Positions 33,631 to 41,943 of a stretch of DNA of 64,000 bases are shown here, one piece after another. Numbering within the stretch: position 1 is the first letter of the stretch; each line of letters opens with the position of its first letter. Location of the stretch: the NCBI GenBank assembly GCA_045615885.1, contig JAZLFR010000049.1, positions 121,023-185,022 of the forward strand, in the 5' to 3' direction. The notes under the pieces were generated by a model, which saw only the letters and a list, made by a program, of their open reading frames with translations, did not search any database and was not told the DNA's origin. Source of the stretch: UBA1765 sp045615885 (GTDB taxonomy: Bacteria; Fibrobacterota; Fibrobacteria; Fibrobacterales; Fibrobacteraceae). The position numbers and the translations under genes were made by a program.

Positions 33631-34383
33631 ATGGAAGAAAAAATGGAACAGAAATTTTGCGCCGTAGTGCCAGTGTATCGCCATGAAGCTGCGAGTCGCC
33701 ATGTAGCGGAAGCGCTTTCTGCAGCGGGGCTTGCTGTCATGCTTGTTGATGACGGCAACACTCCAGAAGGTCACGCCATTCTAGAACAGATTGCTGCCGA
33801 AGTTCCGGGCACACACCTTGTTACAAACCCGGTCAACATGGGCAAGGGCGGCGCAGTGGTTTCTGGTCTCAAGCGCGCCGCAGAACTCGGCTTTACGCAT
33901 GCCCTGCAGATCGATGCCGACGGCCAGCACGACTTGAACGCCGTTCCGTTCTTTATCAAGGCTTCAAAGAAGCACCCGAACAACGTGATTTCTGCATTCC
34001 CGCAGTACGACGGGACTGTTCCAAAAGCTCGCGAACAGGGCCGAAAGATTACGAATTTCTGGGTCTATGTAGAAACTCTTTCTACCGCAATCCCAGATAC
34101 CATGTGCGGTTGCCGCGTGTATCCGCTCGAAACGGTACTCCCGATTGCAAGGAAGATCACGAACCTTCGCATGGGTTTCGATATTGAAATTATGGTTCGC
34201 ATTTCGTGGGCCGGCATCAAGATGAACTTTTACCCGATCAAGGTCACATACCCGGAAGACGGCGTTTCGAACTTCAGGGCCCTGCACGACAACATCGCGA
34301 TTTCTGCAACGCATACGAAGCTCGTTTGCGGAATGCTGCTTCGGTTGCCAATACTCCTTGCAAGAAAATTCAAGAAGAAATAA
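33631..34383 (+). CDS. Family 2 glycosyltransferase (APE cluster, ApeJ N-terminal-like)
   Basis: 250 residues, GT-A fold: CAVVPVYRHEAASRHVAE, VMLVDDGNTPEGHA, NMGKGGAVVSGLKRAAELGFTHALQIDADGQHDL (the DxD is DAD), and FDIEIMVRISWAG. Related to dolichol-phosphate sugar synthases. In some APE clusters this domain is fused to a lysophospholipid acyltransferase; here the acyltransferase gene is 5.5 kb downstream, beyond the accessory genes. The start could be ATG 33631 or 33643. A stem-loop follows the stop. Confidence 0.9.
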   Translation: MEEKMEQKFCAVVPVYRHEAASRHVAEALSAAGLAVMLVDDGNTPEGHAILEQIAAEVPGTHLVTNPVNMGKGGAVVSGLKRAAELGFTHALQIDADGQHDLNAVPFFIKASKKHPNNVISAFPQYDGTVPKAREQGRKITNFWVYVETLSTAIPDTMCGCRVYPLETVLPIARKITNLRMGFDIEIMVRISWAGIKMNFYPIKVTYPEDGVSNFRALHDNIAISATHTKLVCGMLLRLPILLARKFKKK

Positions 34384-34396
34384 CTTGTAAAAGCGA

Positions 34397-34430
34397 AGCC
34401 CAGGCATCCATAGCTGGGCTGTCTGTCGTT
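34397..34430 (+). terminator. Probable terminator after the glycosyltransferase
   Basis: Stem AGCCCAG (34397-34403) / CTGGGCT (34414-34420), followed by GTCTGTCGTTTTTCG. The T-tract is delayed, so strength is uncertain. It would separate the upstream APE arm from the accessory genes. Confidence 0.5.
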
Positions 34431-34450
34431 TTTCGTTGACTTGCTTTTTA

Positions 34451-35884
34451 CTATTCGCCCGAAAAAAGGTCTTCTGCGTTGACCTCCGACTGGGCCGTGC
34501 TGGAATACATTCCACGCTTCAATCCGTACGGGCTTACAAAAGTCAGCTGGATGGCCTTCCTGGTCTTTGTTTCCCGCTGAAACTGCCCAATCTTATGGCG
34601 AAGATTCATGTCGTAATCCTTGTCGATGACGTATTCATTGCGGCTGAACTTCATTTCGCAGATGTTGATGACCCTGTCGCGTCTGTCGATGACGAGGTCT
34701 ATCTGGCAACCTCGCCGGACTTCGCCGGAATCGGCATCCCCCTTGCTGAACCACGACGAATGCTCACATAGCACTCCCGAAATCCCCAGTTTCTTTCGAA
34801 TGGCAGAAAGGTGGTCCTTGCAAACCTGCTCAAAGGAATATCCTGCCCATGCAAGCCTTGACGGGTTGTCCAGGGAATTTTCCCAATAATTTTCATCGCG
34901 CTTGGAGTCCTTCAGAAAACGATAATAGAATAGGGTGTAGTAATCGGCAAGCTGGTAGGTGGTCTCCTTTTTCTTGTTGCCGAAATACACATAGGAACGG
35001 ACAAAGCCGGAACCTTCCAGGTTATCCAGGATTTTGGTAAGCACTCCGTTACAGGGCAGTCCCGTAAGTTCTGAAATTTCGGATTTCGTAAGGCCCATTT
35101 TTTTTGAGGCTAGCGCCTCCGCGACTTTTATGTGCGCGTCAGCATTCTTAAACAGGGTTGCGTACAAGTTATTGAATTCGTTCCAGAGCTTTCCCCTTTC
35201 CTTGAAAAATATATCGTCGATGTTTTTGGCTAGTGTCGAGGATTGATCTAGCTGGCTCAGGTAAAAGGGAATGCCGCCCATTACCATGTAAAGTTCAATG
35301 ATGTCGTAACGGCTCCAGAGAATGTTCCGGTCTTTCAGGTATTCCTCCGTTTCGCCCAGCGAGAACGGCTTTAGGAATAGGCGGCCAGTGCAGCGGTTAT
35401 AAAGCCCGCCGATGTTATTCAGAATGTTGTCCGTAAGCCAAGTGGTGGCCGATCCACACACGATAAGCAAAATGTCGTGAGTCCACGCGGCGTAACCGTT
35501 CCAGAAAACTTCGAATGCCCGCAAGAAATCGGATTTCTGAGTTTCCATCCAGGGCATTTCGTCGATAAAAACAACTTTTTTGCCCTCGGTCTTCAGCTCG
35601 TCAAGCCCCTTTTGCAACATGGAGAAGGCGTCAAGCCATGTTCTGGGGAGGCTTCGGGTTCCGAAATACTTGCCTAGGGCCATGCCAAAATTCGCCAGCT
35701 GCATTTCCTTGGAACCGTCGTGGATGCCCGTCACCTGAAAGGCGAAATTATTGTTGAAATATTCGCGGATTAAAAAAGTCTTGCCTACACGACGCCTGCC
35801 ATAGACGACGATGAACTCCGACTTGTCGGTTTCTACATAATGGTCAAGTTCCCGAATTTCCCTTTTTCTTCCAATAATTTTCAT
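34451..35884 (-). CDS. AAA ATPase of the archaeal-ATPase/DUF234 family
   Basis: 477 residues. The N-terminal MKIIGRKREIRELDHYV leads into Walker A VVYGRRRVGKTFLIREYF. Walker B is KVVFIDEMPW, sensor region LLIVCGSATTWL and GGLYNRCTGRLFLKPFSL. A winged-helix follows (LTKSEISELTGLPCNGVLTKIL) and a C-terminal DUF234 domain with a PD-(D/E)xK-nuclease-like pattern (GCQIDLVIDRRDRVINICEMKF). Family members are abundant in Fibrobacter, Bacteroidetes and archaea, with unestablished function and frequent location in variable DNA. Opposite in direction to the APE genes. Confidence 0.88.
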   Translation of the reverse strand: MKIIGRKREIRELDHYVETDKSEFIVVYGRRRVGKTFLIREYFNNNFAFQVTGIHDGSKEMQLANFGMALGKYFGTRSLPRTWLDAFSMLQKGLDELKTEGKKVVFIDEMPWMETQKSDFLRAFEVFWNGYAAWTHDILLIVCGSATTWLTDNILNNIGGLYNRCTGRLFLKPFSLGETEEYLKDRNILWSRYDIIELYMVMGGIPFYLSQLDQSSTLAKNIDDIFFKERGKLWNEFNNLYATLFKNADAHIKVAEALASKKMGLTKSEISELTGLPCNGVLTKILDNLEGSGFVRSYVYFGNKKKETTYQLADYYTLFYYRFLKDSKRDENYWENSLDNPSRLAWAGYSFEQVCKDHLSAIRKKLGISGVLCEHSSWFSKGDADSGEVRRGCQIDLVIDRRDRVINICEMKFSRNEYVIDKDYDMNLRHKIGQFQRETKTRKAIQLTFVSPYGLKRGMYSSTAQSEVNAEDLFSGE

Positions 35885-36022
35885 GGATTTAGACTTAGTT
35901 TTTATTATTTCTTATCTAAATATATAAAATAAATCAAGATTTAGACAAGAAATCTTTCAGTTAATGCAAAATTCTTGAATAAAAATACACTTTTAGATAA
36001 AAATATTGAAAAAGAGGTATTT

Positions 36023-36122
36023 GCGTTGACTTTCCCCTAAAAAATTGACGCTTTTGGGATAGTTTTACAGCCCAAACATCACTTATTCAATCCTTTGTGA
36101 AAAGTTTCTTACAGGGCTTTTT
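36023..36122. repeat. Adjoining repeats E1 (36023-36062) and F1 (36063-36122)
   Basis: E1 (TTGACTTTCCCCTAAAAAAT, then TGACGCTTTTGGG) recurs as E2 at 36844-36881. F1 (TTTTACAGCCCAAACATCAC, then TTATTCAATCC and an imperfect AAAAG...CTTTTT hairpin) recurs as F2 at 39810-39870, about 50 of 62 positions identical by eye. In the second location E2 and F2 enclose the FISUMP and DUF4143 genes; here E and F are directly joined with nothing between them. The rest of the 35885-36132 gap is AT-rich and shows no gene. Confidence 0.75.
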
Positions 36123-36132
36123 GTTACAGTCT

Positions 36133-36417
36133 TTATAAGGATTCCTTTGGAACAAGGTCTCCTGTCAGGTAACGATGGAGCACGGAATTTATTAAAGTCT
36201 GGTAAGGGATGCCTGCCTTTAAAGCTTTTTGCTTAAAGCCCTCGACATCGGATTCCTGGATTCTAATGCAAACGCATTTGGTGGAAATACTGTTTTTGAT
36301 AGCTTCGATTTCTTCTGGAGGCAGAAGCTTTGGTTCGCTCGTTTCTACAGCTTCCATGAGAGCTCTTTCTTCTTCATCGAAGGGCTCGCAAAGTAATTTT
36401 ATTTTCTTTTTTCTCAT
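36133..36417 (-). CDS. Antitoxin-like ribbon-helix-helix protein
   Basis: 94 residues from MRKKKIKLLCEPFDEEER. The C-terminal half, CVCIRIQESDVEGFKQKALKAGIPYQTLINSVLHRYLTG, is the RHH/CopG-type pattern of BrnA-like or COG5304 antitoxins (beta strand, helix, turn GIPYQTL, helix). Expected to bind DNA as a dimer, repress its operon and neutralise the toxin encoded immediately upstream, whose TGA overlaps this ATG (ATGA). The toxin-first order is typical of BrnTA-like systems. Confidence 0.82.
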   Translation of the reverse strand: MRKKKIKLLCEPFDEEERALMEAVETSEPKLLPPEEIEAIKNSISTKCVCIRIQESDVEGFKQKALKAGIPYQTLINSVLHRYLTGDLVPKESL

Positions 36418-36728
36418 AATAAATCCTTGCATTGTTTCTGGAACATTCTAGAAGGAAACGCCGTCTTGATGAAAATAGAATCTTCATTTATAACGAAGGG
36501 CGCGCAAACTACGTAGTCATCCAACTTCACGATAAACATGTTTTGCCCCGGATGTCCCGCTTGATTTGGAACAGGGCCAACAAGATATTTGTGTTCCTTG
36601 ATTAGCATTGACACTTTGTTCAAGTCAATATTTCGACTTTTTAGAAGCAGTTCCTCTTTTTCTTTGTTCCATGTTATTTCTTTATTGCTAATATATATAC
36701 ATTGTAAATCAAATCCAATACTTTGCAT
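36414..36728 (-). CDS. Toxin-like partner (BrnT/DUF4258-like), tentative
   Basis: 104 residues from MQSIGFDLQCIYISNKEITW; AAGGAAAAG precedes ATG 36728. The layout (KEELLLKSRNIDLNKVSMLIKE, then VGPVPNQAGHPGQNMFIVKLDDYVVCAPFVINEDSIFIKTAFPSRM) resembles small RelE-superfamily ribonuclease toxins that pair with COG5304-type antitoxins. Catalytic residues cannot be assigned from sequence alone. An upstream ATG (36773) adds 15 residues and is less well placed. Confidence 0.7.
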   Translation of the reverse strand: MQSIGFDLQCIYISNKEITWNKEKEELLLKSRNIDLNKVSMLIKEHKYLVGPVPNQAGHPGQNMFIVKLDDYVVCAPFVINEDSIFIKTAFPSRMFQKQCKDLL

Positions 36729-36843
36729 ATACTTTTCCTTAAAAATGTCTCCTTTATAGAAACGCTTTTTCAAGGAAATTTGGGCACATAAGAATTGTAA
36801 AATTTTGACAACCGTGTGAAATGACTAAAAACACACGCAATTT

Positions 36844-36881
36844 TTTGACCTTCCCCCAAAAAATCGACGCTTTTGTGGGAC
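36844..36881. repeat. Repeat E2, upstream of the FISUMP gene
   Basis: TTGACCTTCCCCCAAAAAAT followed by CGACGCTTTTGTGGGA matches E1 at 36023-36062 with few differences. Each copy contains two TTGAC/TCGAC-like boxes about 20 nt apart, so it could also be a promoter or operator element. The 36729-37031 gap holds no other recognisable feature. Confidence 0.65.
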
Positions 36882-37031
36882 GCAAGACTATCGAAATGCC
36901 CCAAAGATGACCGTTTCTGAAAATTTACTTGACATTGTTTTTTTTTGTTTACATTTGGAATAGTAAATATATTGGTGCATTTTTCATGCTTCGATATGAG
37001 TGAATGGCAGAAAATCAATATAGGAAAGAAT

Positions 37032-38333
37032 ATGAAATCTAAAATAATGAAGCAACTCTGCGTGGTTGTCGGTATGTTTGTCGTATGTTCCGTGGCTGGA
37101 ACTCTTAGAGATTCCCGAGATGGTAAAACATACAAGACCGTGGAAATAGGTGAACAAGAATGGATGGCCGAAAATTTAAATTACAAGACCAGTGGTAGCG
37201 TATGTTACGACAATGATTCTGCCAATTGCAAAAAATATGGTCGCCTTTACACTTGGGAGGCGGCAAAGAAAGTCTGTCCTGCCGGCTGGCACTTGCCTAA
37301 TTCTGATGAATGGAGTTCTTTATGGGATGCCGTAGGAGGTGTAGGTTCCGATGGTTCTGGCACAAAACTGATGTCAAAGAATGGATGGGACGATGGCAAC
37401 GGCTCTGATTCCTTCGGCTTCGCTGTTTTGCCGGCCGGCGGACGCTTCGGTAGTCAAGATTTCCTCGGCGAGGGTGTTGGTACGCAATTCTGGATGTTCC
37501 ATGCTGGCTTCGAAATCTTTTGGGTCATCATGAAGGACGGTAAAGTGTTTCGCAGCTCGAGTAATAACGGTAGCAATAACGCTTGGTCGGTTCGCTGCCT
37601 TCAGGACCCTAATGAGGGTGACAAAGCGTCCCTGCGGAAGGCGTCGTTGAGTGAGAATGAAGAAAAAAAATCCAGTATCGGTACTCTTAAGGATTCCCGA
37701 GATGGTAAAACATACAAGACTGTGAAAATAGGTGAACAAGTATGGATGGCTGAAAACCTGAATGTGAATGTACCTGGCTCAATGTGCTACGACAACAATC
37801 CTGCCAACTGCAATAAGTATGGTCGCCTGTATACATGGGCTGCTGCCATGGATAGTGCCGGTATGGTTGACTTGAAAGGTGTTGGTAAGGGCTGTGGCTT
37901 TGGTAAGGAATGTAGAGTTGCTTCAGAGGTGTCGAAGGTTTTGGTACGAGGTGTTTGTCCAGAGGGGTGGCATTTACCTCGCCATGGTGAGTGGGAGGCT
38001 CTGCGGGGAAATGTAGATGTTGCTGTAGGTAATAAAGTTCAAATCACTAGTACTGCAGGTAAAGAACTGAAGTCAAAGAGTGGTTGGATAAGTGGTGCTG
38101 ATGGTAGTAGTGGTAATGGCTCTGATTCTTTCGGTTTCGCTGTATTGCCGGCGGGATACTTTGAAAACTATGATGGCAGATTCGTTCTTCAAAGCAGTAT
38201 GGCTGTATTCTGGTCTTCTGAGGAAGGAGGCCGCGACCATGCTCATGGTTGGATGTTTAATATCTTCAAAACTTTTGGTTCTAACCAGTATTCCAAGGGT
38301 TACGCATTCTCGGTGCGTTGTCTCCAGGACTAA
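37032..38333 (+). CDS. Exported protein with two FISUMP domains
   Basis: 433 residues from MKSKIMKQL; AGGAAAG precedes ATG 37032. Signal peptide QLCVVVGMFVVCSVAG. Two FISUMP (TIGR02145) domains span about residues 22-195 and 215-433, each opening with DSRDGKTYKTV(E/K)IGEQ and containing WMAENLN, RLYTW, CPAGWHLP/CPEGWHLP, GSDSFGFAVLPAG and SVRCLQD. The 5' parts of the domains are nearly identical at DNA level (37109-37175 and 37686-37752), indicating recent duplication. Function unknown; the family is greatly expanded in F. succinogenes and is thought to be cell-surface or secreted. Lower GC and codon use differ from the APE genes around it. Confidence 0.93.
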   Translation: MKSKIMKQLCVVVGMFVVCSVAGTLRDSRDGKTYKTVEIGEQEWMAENLNYKTSGSVCYDNDSANCKKYGRLYTWEAAKKVCPAGWHLPNSDEWSSLWDAVGGVGSDGSGTKLMSKNGWDDGNGSDSFGFAVLPAGGRFGSQDFLGEGVGTQFWMFHAGFEIFWVIMKDGKVFRSSSNNGSNNAWSVRCLQDPNEGDKASLRKASLSENEEKKSSIGTLKDSRDGKTYKTVKIGEQVWMAENLNVNVPGSMCYDNNPANCNKYGRLYTWAAAMDSAGMVDLKGVGKGCGFGKECRVASEVSKVLVRGVCPEGWHLPRHGEWEALRGNVDVAVGNKVQITSTAGKELKSKSGWISGADGSSGNGSDSFGFAVLPAGYFENYDGRFVLQSSMAVFWSSEEGGRDHAHGWMFNIFKTFGSNQYSKGYAFSVRCLQD

Positions 38334-38340
38334 CTAGGCA

Positions 38341-38432
38341 CCCACGGTCGGTGGGATGCCAAGCCAAGGCTTAGCGAAGCAAAGCCTTAAAAACATTCGC
38401 CCCAGGGTTTCAATCCCTTGGGGTAATTTTTT
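38341..38432 (+). terminator. Three consecutive stem-loops ending in an intrinsic terminator
   Basis: CCCAC/GTGGG (38341-38355), AAGGCTT/AAAGCCTT (about 38366-38388), then CCCCAGGG (38400-38407) / CCCTTGGGG (38415-38423) followed by TAATTTTTT. The third is a convincing terminator for the FISUMP gene. Confidence 0.8.
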
Positions 38433-38552
38433 GTCCTTTTTTCGAAATTCTACAATTATGGGAGTAAAAATACTACAATCTTGGGAATTTTATTGCAGTA
38501 AATTTAGGAATTTTATATATTTCTCATAAAATTGTCGAAAATAGGATGTTTT

Positions 38553-39809
38553 ATGGCTCAGTATTACAGTCGCTACATCGAAGAATCCATCCGCCGCAAG
38601 TTGAAATCTTGTGGGGTTGTGCTTGTTGCTGGACCCAAATTCTGCGGGAAAACCACGACGTCATCGATTTTTGCAAAAAGTGTGGCCAAACTGAATACTT
38701 CGGCTGCCATTAATTTGGCGAAAATGGAACCTCGAAATACCCTTGTGGGGGAAACTCCTAGGCTTATCGATGAGTGGCAGACTGTTCCTGAAATATGGGA
38801 TGAAGCCCGAGCTTGGATTGACGAAAATCCTGCTTTTGGACAGTTCATTTTAACCGGAAGCTCCACTCCTGCGGACAAGACCAATATCTATCACTCAGGG
38901 GCTGGGCGAATTGTCACGTTAAAAATGCGCCCCATGTCATTGTTTGAATCTGGAGATTCAAAGGGGACAGTGTCTTTGCAGGACTTGTTTGCTGGAACTG
39001 CAAATGTGTTCGATGAAAATAAGGAAAAGTCCTTAAGGGACATTGCGTTTTTGACCTGTCGCGGGGGATGGCCTTTGTCTTTACAAACGGATCGCGACGT
39101 TGCCTTGGATGTTACCGCCAACTATTACAATGGACTGTTCAACTTTGATACTAGCGAAAATCAAAAGTTTAGAAATAAGAAACCCGAGGTTATGCGCATG
39201 ATCTTGCGGAGCTATGCGCGGAATATATCTACCGAGGCCAGCTGTAAGACTCTCATTGCCGATGTTGTAGAGAACAATAACCGGACAATGGATGCTAAAA
39301 CGTTTGACGATTATTGCGATGCCCTTAAGGATCTTTACATTCTGGAAGATATTGATGCCTGGAATCCCAACTTGCGTAGCAAGGCTACTGTTCGCACTAC
39401 GGCTACAAGGCATTTTGTGGATACCTCCATTGCGTGCCAAGCGTTGGGAATTTCCCCGGATGATTTGTTACAAGACTTGAACACTTTTGGATTGTTTTTT
39501 GAAGACTTGGCTGTTCGCGATTTGTCTATTTATTCCAGTTTGTTTGAAGGCACGGTAAAACATTATCGCGATAGCAACGGGCTTGAGTGCGACGCTGTTG
39601 TCCACACGCCAAAGGGTAAGTGGGCTGCTATAGAAATCAAATTAGGCGGCGAAAAACTTATCGAAGAAGGTGCTCGCAATTTGAACAAGCTAGAACAAAT
39701 TGTTGACGACAAGAACCTGGCTTTCAAAATGGTTCTTACGGCAACGGGAGCTGCCTATAAACGTCCTGATGGCGTTTTTGTAGTCCCGCTTAATTGCCTA
39801 AAGGGGTAA
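38553..39809 (+). CDS. AAA ATPase with DUF4143 (COG1373 family)
   Basis: 418 residues from MAQYYSRYIEESIRRKL. Walker A GPKFCGKTTTSSIFAK, Walker B-like PRLIDEWQTVPEIWD, sensor QFILTGSSTP, then GAGRIVTLKMRPMSLFESG, FLTCRGGWP and a C-terminal DUF4143 nuclease-like domain (FFEDLAVRDLSIYSS, GLECDAVVHTPKGKWAAIEIKLGG). Function unestablished; multi-copy in Fibrobacter and often in accessory DNA. ATG 38553 is preferred over the TTG at 38532. Repeat F2 with a terminator starts right after its stop. Confidence 0.9.
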   Translation: MAQYYSRYIEESIRRKLKSCGVVLVAGPKFCGKTTTSSIFAKSVAKLNTSAAINLAKMEPRNTLVGETPRLIDEWQTVPEIWDEARAWIDENPAFGQFILTGSSTPADKTNIYHSGAGRIVTLKMRPMSLFESGDSKGTVSLQDLFAGTANVFDENKEKSLRDIAFLTCRGGWPLSLQTDRDVALDVTANYYNGLFNFDTSENQKFRNKKPEVMRMILRSYARNISTEASCKTLIADVVENNNRTMDAKTFDDYCDALKDLYILEDIDAWNPNLRSKATVRTTATRHFVDTSIACQALGISPDDLLQDLNTFGLFFEDLAVRDLSIYSSLFEGTVKHYRDSNGLECDAVVHTPKGKWAAIEIKLGGEKLIEEGARNLNKLEQIVDDKNLAFKMVLTATGAAYKRPDGVFVVPLNCLKG

Positions 39810-39870
39810 TTTTACCGACTGAACATCACTTATTCAAACCTTTGAAAAAAGCTCCTTACTGAGCTTTTTT
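39810..39870 (+). repeat. Repeat F2 containing a terminator
   Basis: Second copy of repeat F. Contains AAAAGCTC-CTTACT-GAGCTTTT with following T's, a good intrinsic terminator for the DUF4143 gene. Its last T begins the TATATTTG box (39870-39877) for the next gene. Confidence 0.8.
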
Positions 39871-39887
39871 ATATTTGAACTTCGATT

Positions 39888-40853
39888 ATGAATTGTAGTG
39901 AAAACGAACATTGGTCAGAAGTTAAGGAAGTTGGCGGCAGCACCTGGCATTTTCGCTTTATGCTTTGGGTCGTGTGCCATTTGCCGCTTTGGCTTGTGGA
40001 ACTTTGCACTGCGGTGATTTGCTTTTTCTTTTGGATTGGAGCGATGCCTGTGCGCAAGCGTTCCAGGGCTTATCTTGCACGCTTGGCAAAAATTCAAGGA
40101 AAACGAATTGAACTTTTCGGAACCTACAAGCACATTCTTTCGTTTGCGCTTTCGATGATCGAAAAACTTCGCGGCTTTAAAGGCGCTTTAAAGCTGGGTG
40201 TTGTCGAAAAACAGGATGATGACCTGGACGCACTCGTAGAACAGCTTGAACGGGGCGAAGGCGCGTTCATGATTTGCTCGCACCTTGGCAACATGGAGAT
40301 GCTCCGTTCCCTTGCAAGCTTCGGTGAACACCATACGAAAAACGATTTCAAGGTGTTCCCTGTCGTAGATTTTTCGGGAACTTCCAAATTCAACGACCTA
40401 CTCCGTGAATTGAACCCGGAACTGATGGCAAACGTAATCGATGCAAACAATGTTGGAATTGATTCTGCAATTTGGATGAAGGACCAGATTGCAAACGGCA
40501 ACTTGATCGTGATTGCAGGCGACAGGACATCGGCAAATACGCGCGGACGTTTTCTCGAAACTGAATTCATGGGCGAAGCAGCACACTTCCCGGAAGGCGC
40601 ATTCATGCTCGCGAGCGTTTTGAACGCTCCCATCTATTTTGCCTTTGGCATTCGCAAAAACGATTTCGACATTTCATCACAGTATGAAATGCATGTTGTA
40701 AAGGCAAATACATCGTTCCAATGTTCCCGCAAAGAAAAGCCAACAAAAATCAAGGAACTTTTGAACGAGTATGCAACTCTGCTGCAAAAACTTTGCTTAA
40801 AGCACCCTTACCAATGGTACAACTTCTATAATTTTTGGAACAAAACGACATGA
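39888..40853 (+). CDS. LpxL/HtrB-type lysophospholipid acyltransferase (APE cluster, ApeJ C-terminal-like)
   Basis: 321 residues. Hydrophobic anchor MLWVVCHLPLWLVELCTAVICFFFWIGA, then AFMICSHLGNMEMLRSL (HxxxxE active site), GDRTSANTRGRF and FPEGAFMLASVLNAPIYFAFG. In several other genomes this domain is fused C-terminal to the family 2 glycosyltransferase of the APE cluster; here the two lie on either side of the accessory DNA. TATATTTG (39870-39877), 10 nt before ATG 39888, probably drives this arm of the cluster. Overlaps the thioesterase start (ATGA). Confidence 0.9.
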   Translation: MNCSENEHWSEVKEVGGSTWHFRFMLWVVCHLPLWLVELCTAVICFFFWIGAMPVRKRSRAYLARLAKIQGKRIELFGTYKHILSFALSMIEKLRGFKGALKLGVVEKQDDDLDALVEQLERGEGAFMICSHLGNMEMLRSLASFGEHHTKNDFKVFPVVDFSGTSKFNDLLRELNPELMANVIDANNVGIDSAIWMKDQIANGNLIVIAGDRTSANTRGRFLETEFMGEAAHFPEGAFMLASVLNAPIYFAFGIRKNDFDISSQYEMHVVKANTSFQCSRKEKPTKIKELLNEYATLLQKLCLKHPYQWYNFYNFWNKTT

Positions 40854-41302
40854 CCCAAAAGAAAAAATATTTAAGCACGTCTTTTGAATTTCGCGTTGAA
40901 TTTTACGATGTAGATTCCATGCAGGTTGCATGGCACGGGAACTATGTCAAGTATATGGAAGTTGGCCGTTGTGAACTTTTAAAAAAGATCAACTACCAGT
41001 ACATGGACATGGAAAAGAGTGGTTTTGTATGGCCTGTGGTTGACATGCACATCAGATACTTGCGCCCAATGACATTGCTGCAGAGAATCCGCTGCGAAAT
41101 CAAACTTGTTGAGTACGAATTCAGCCTAAAGCTTGCCTACGTGTTCTACGATGCCGAAACTGGCACCGTGCTGACAAAGGCAGAAACCATGCAGATGGCT
41201 GTAAACATGGCAACAAGGGAATCCTGCTTTGTATGCCCGCCAGTTTTTGTGGAGCGGGTTCGCGAAGTTCTTAAGGCCGAAGGTATCGAGGAAGATAGAT
41301 AG
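40850..41302 (+). CDS. Hotdog acyl-CoA/ACP thioesterase (APE cluster, ApeK-like)
   Basis: 150 residues. FEFRVEFYDVDSMQVAWHGNYVKYMEVGR is the 4-hydroxybenzoyl-CoA thioesterase signature with the catalytic Asp in YDVDS. Probably releases the polyene or a stalled intermediate from ACP. Start chosen at ATG 40850, which overlaps the preceding stop. It abuts the LolA-like gene (TAG/GTG share one base). Confidence 0.92.
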   Translation: MTQKKKYLSTSFEFRVEFYDVDSMQVAWHGNYVKYMEVGRCELLKKINYQYMDMEKSGFVWPVVDMHIRYLRPMTLLQRIRCEIKLVEYEFSLKLAYVFYDAETGTVLTKAETMQMAVNMATRESCFVCPPVFVERVREVLKAEGIEEDR

Positions 41303-41943
41303 TGAAGAACTTTTTGAAAAGTCTGTTTTTTATTTGCCTTGCAGTGAGCATAACTTTTGCAAGCAATATCCCGGCAGGAGCTGTAGCCGCACTTGAACAG
41401 TTTTCTAAAAATGCAGCCATTGAAGGCAACTTCAAGCAAGTGAAGCACATCAAAAAAATCTCCCGTAACTTTGAAGCTACGGGAACATTCTTGATTGCAA
41501 ATGGTACAGGCGTCGTTTGGAATACAGAAAAACCGTTCAAGACAAGCATGATCATTACGGAAAAGCAGATGGTCCAGCGCTCTGCCAGCGGAGCAGTCTC
41601 TAAAATGGATGCTTCTGAAAACGCAATCTTTGCCGAGTTTTCTAAAACGATCCAGTCCGTATTTTCTGGGAACGTAAAGAGCTTGGAAGAGCATTTTACG
41701 GTTTCTGCAGATGCCGTAAAAAATACTGGTTGGAAGCTTACGCTTGTTCCTAAGGAAAAGGCGATTCGCCAGGTGATTGCAAGCATTGAATTGAATTTAA
41801 GCTCGTTAGATAAGAATGTTGCGCAACTTACAAGCGTTTTGATTTTGGATGGCGACGGAAACACGCTCACCTACGAATTTACTAGCCAAAAGCCAAGTGC
41901 AACATTGACTAGCGAACAGAAAAAGGCTTTTGAAGGTATTTAA
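41302..41943 (+). CDS. LolA-like outer-membrane lipoprotein carrier (APE cluster, ApeL-like)
   Basis: 213 residues with signal peptide (KSLFFICLAVSITFASN) and GTG start. ALEQFSKNAAIEGNFKQVKHIKKISRNFEATGTFLIANGTGVVW is the LolA/DUF-type half-barrel opening (the F-x-Q-x-K block). In APE clusters this periplasmic protein is believed to carry the lipid-linked polyene between membranes. One-base overlaps with both neighbours. Confidence 0.88.
   Translation: MKNFLKSLFFICLAVSITFASNIPAGAVAALEQFSKNAAIEGNFKQVKHIKKISRNFEATGTFLIANGTGVVWNTEKPFKTSMIITEKQMVQRSASGAVSKMDASENAIFAEFSKTIQSVFSGNVKSLEEHFTVSADAVKNTGWKLTLVPKEKAIRQVIASIELNLSSLDKNVAQLTSVLILDGDGNTLTYEFTSQKPSATLTSEQKKAFEGI

Noticed and set aside
36770..37135. 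121-residue minus-strand ORF upstream of the FISUMP gene
   Set aside because: Overlaps the FISUMP leader and signal peptide, low-complexity composition, no start signal.
34451..39870. Insertion sequence or integrase driving the accessory island
   Set aside because: No transposase or recombinase ORF, no terminal inverted repeats and no clear target-site duplication; only the E and F direct repeats are seen.
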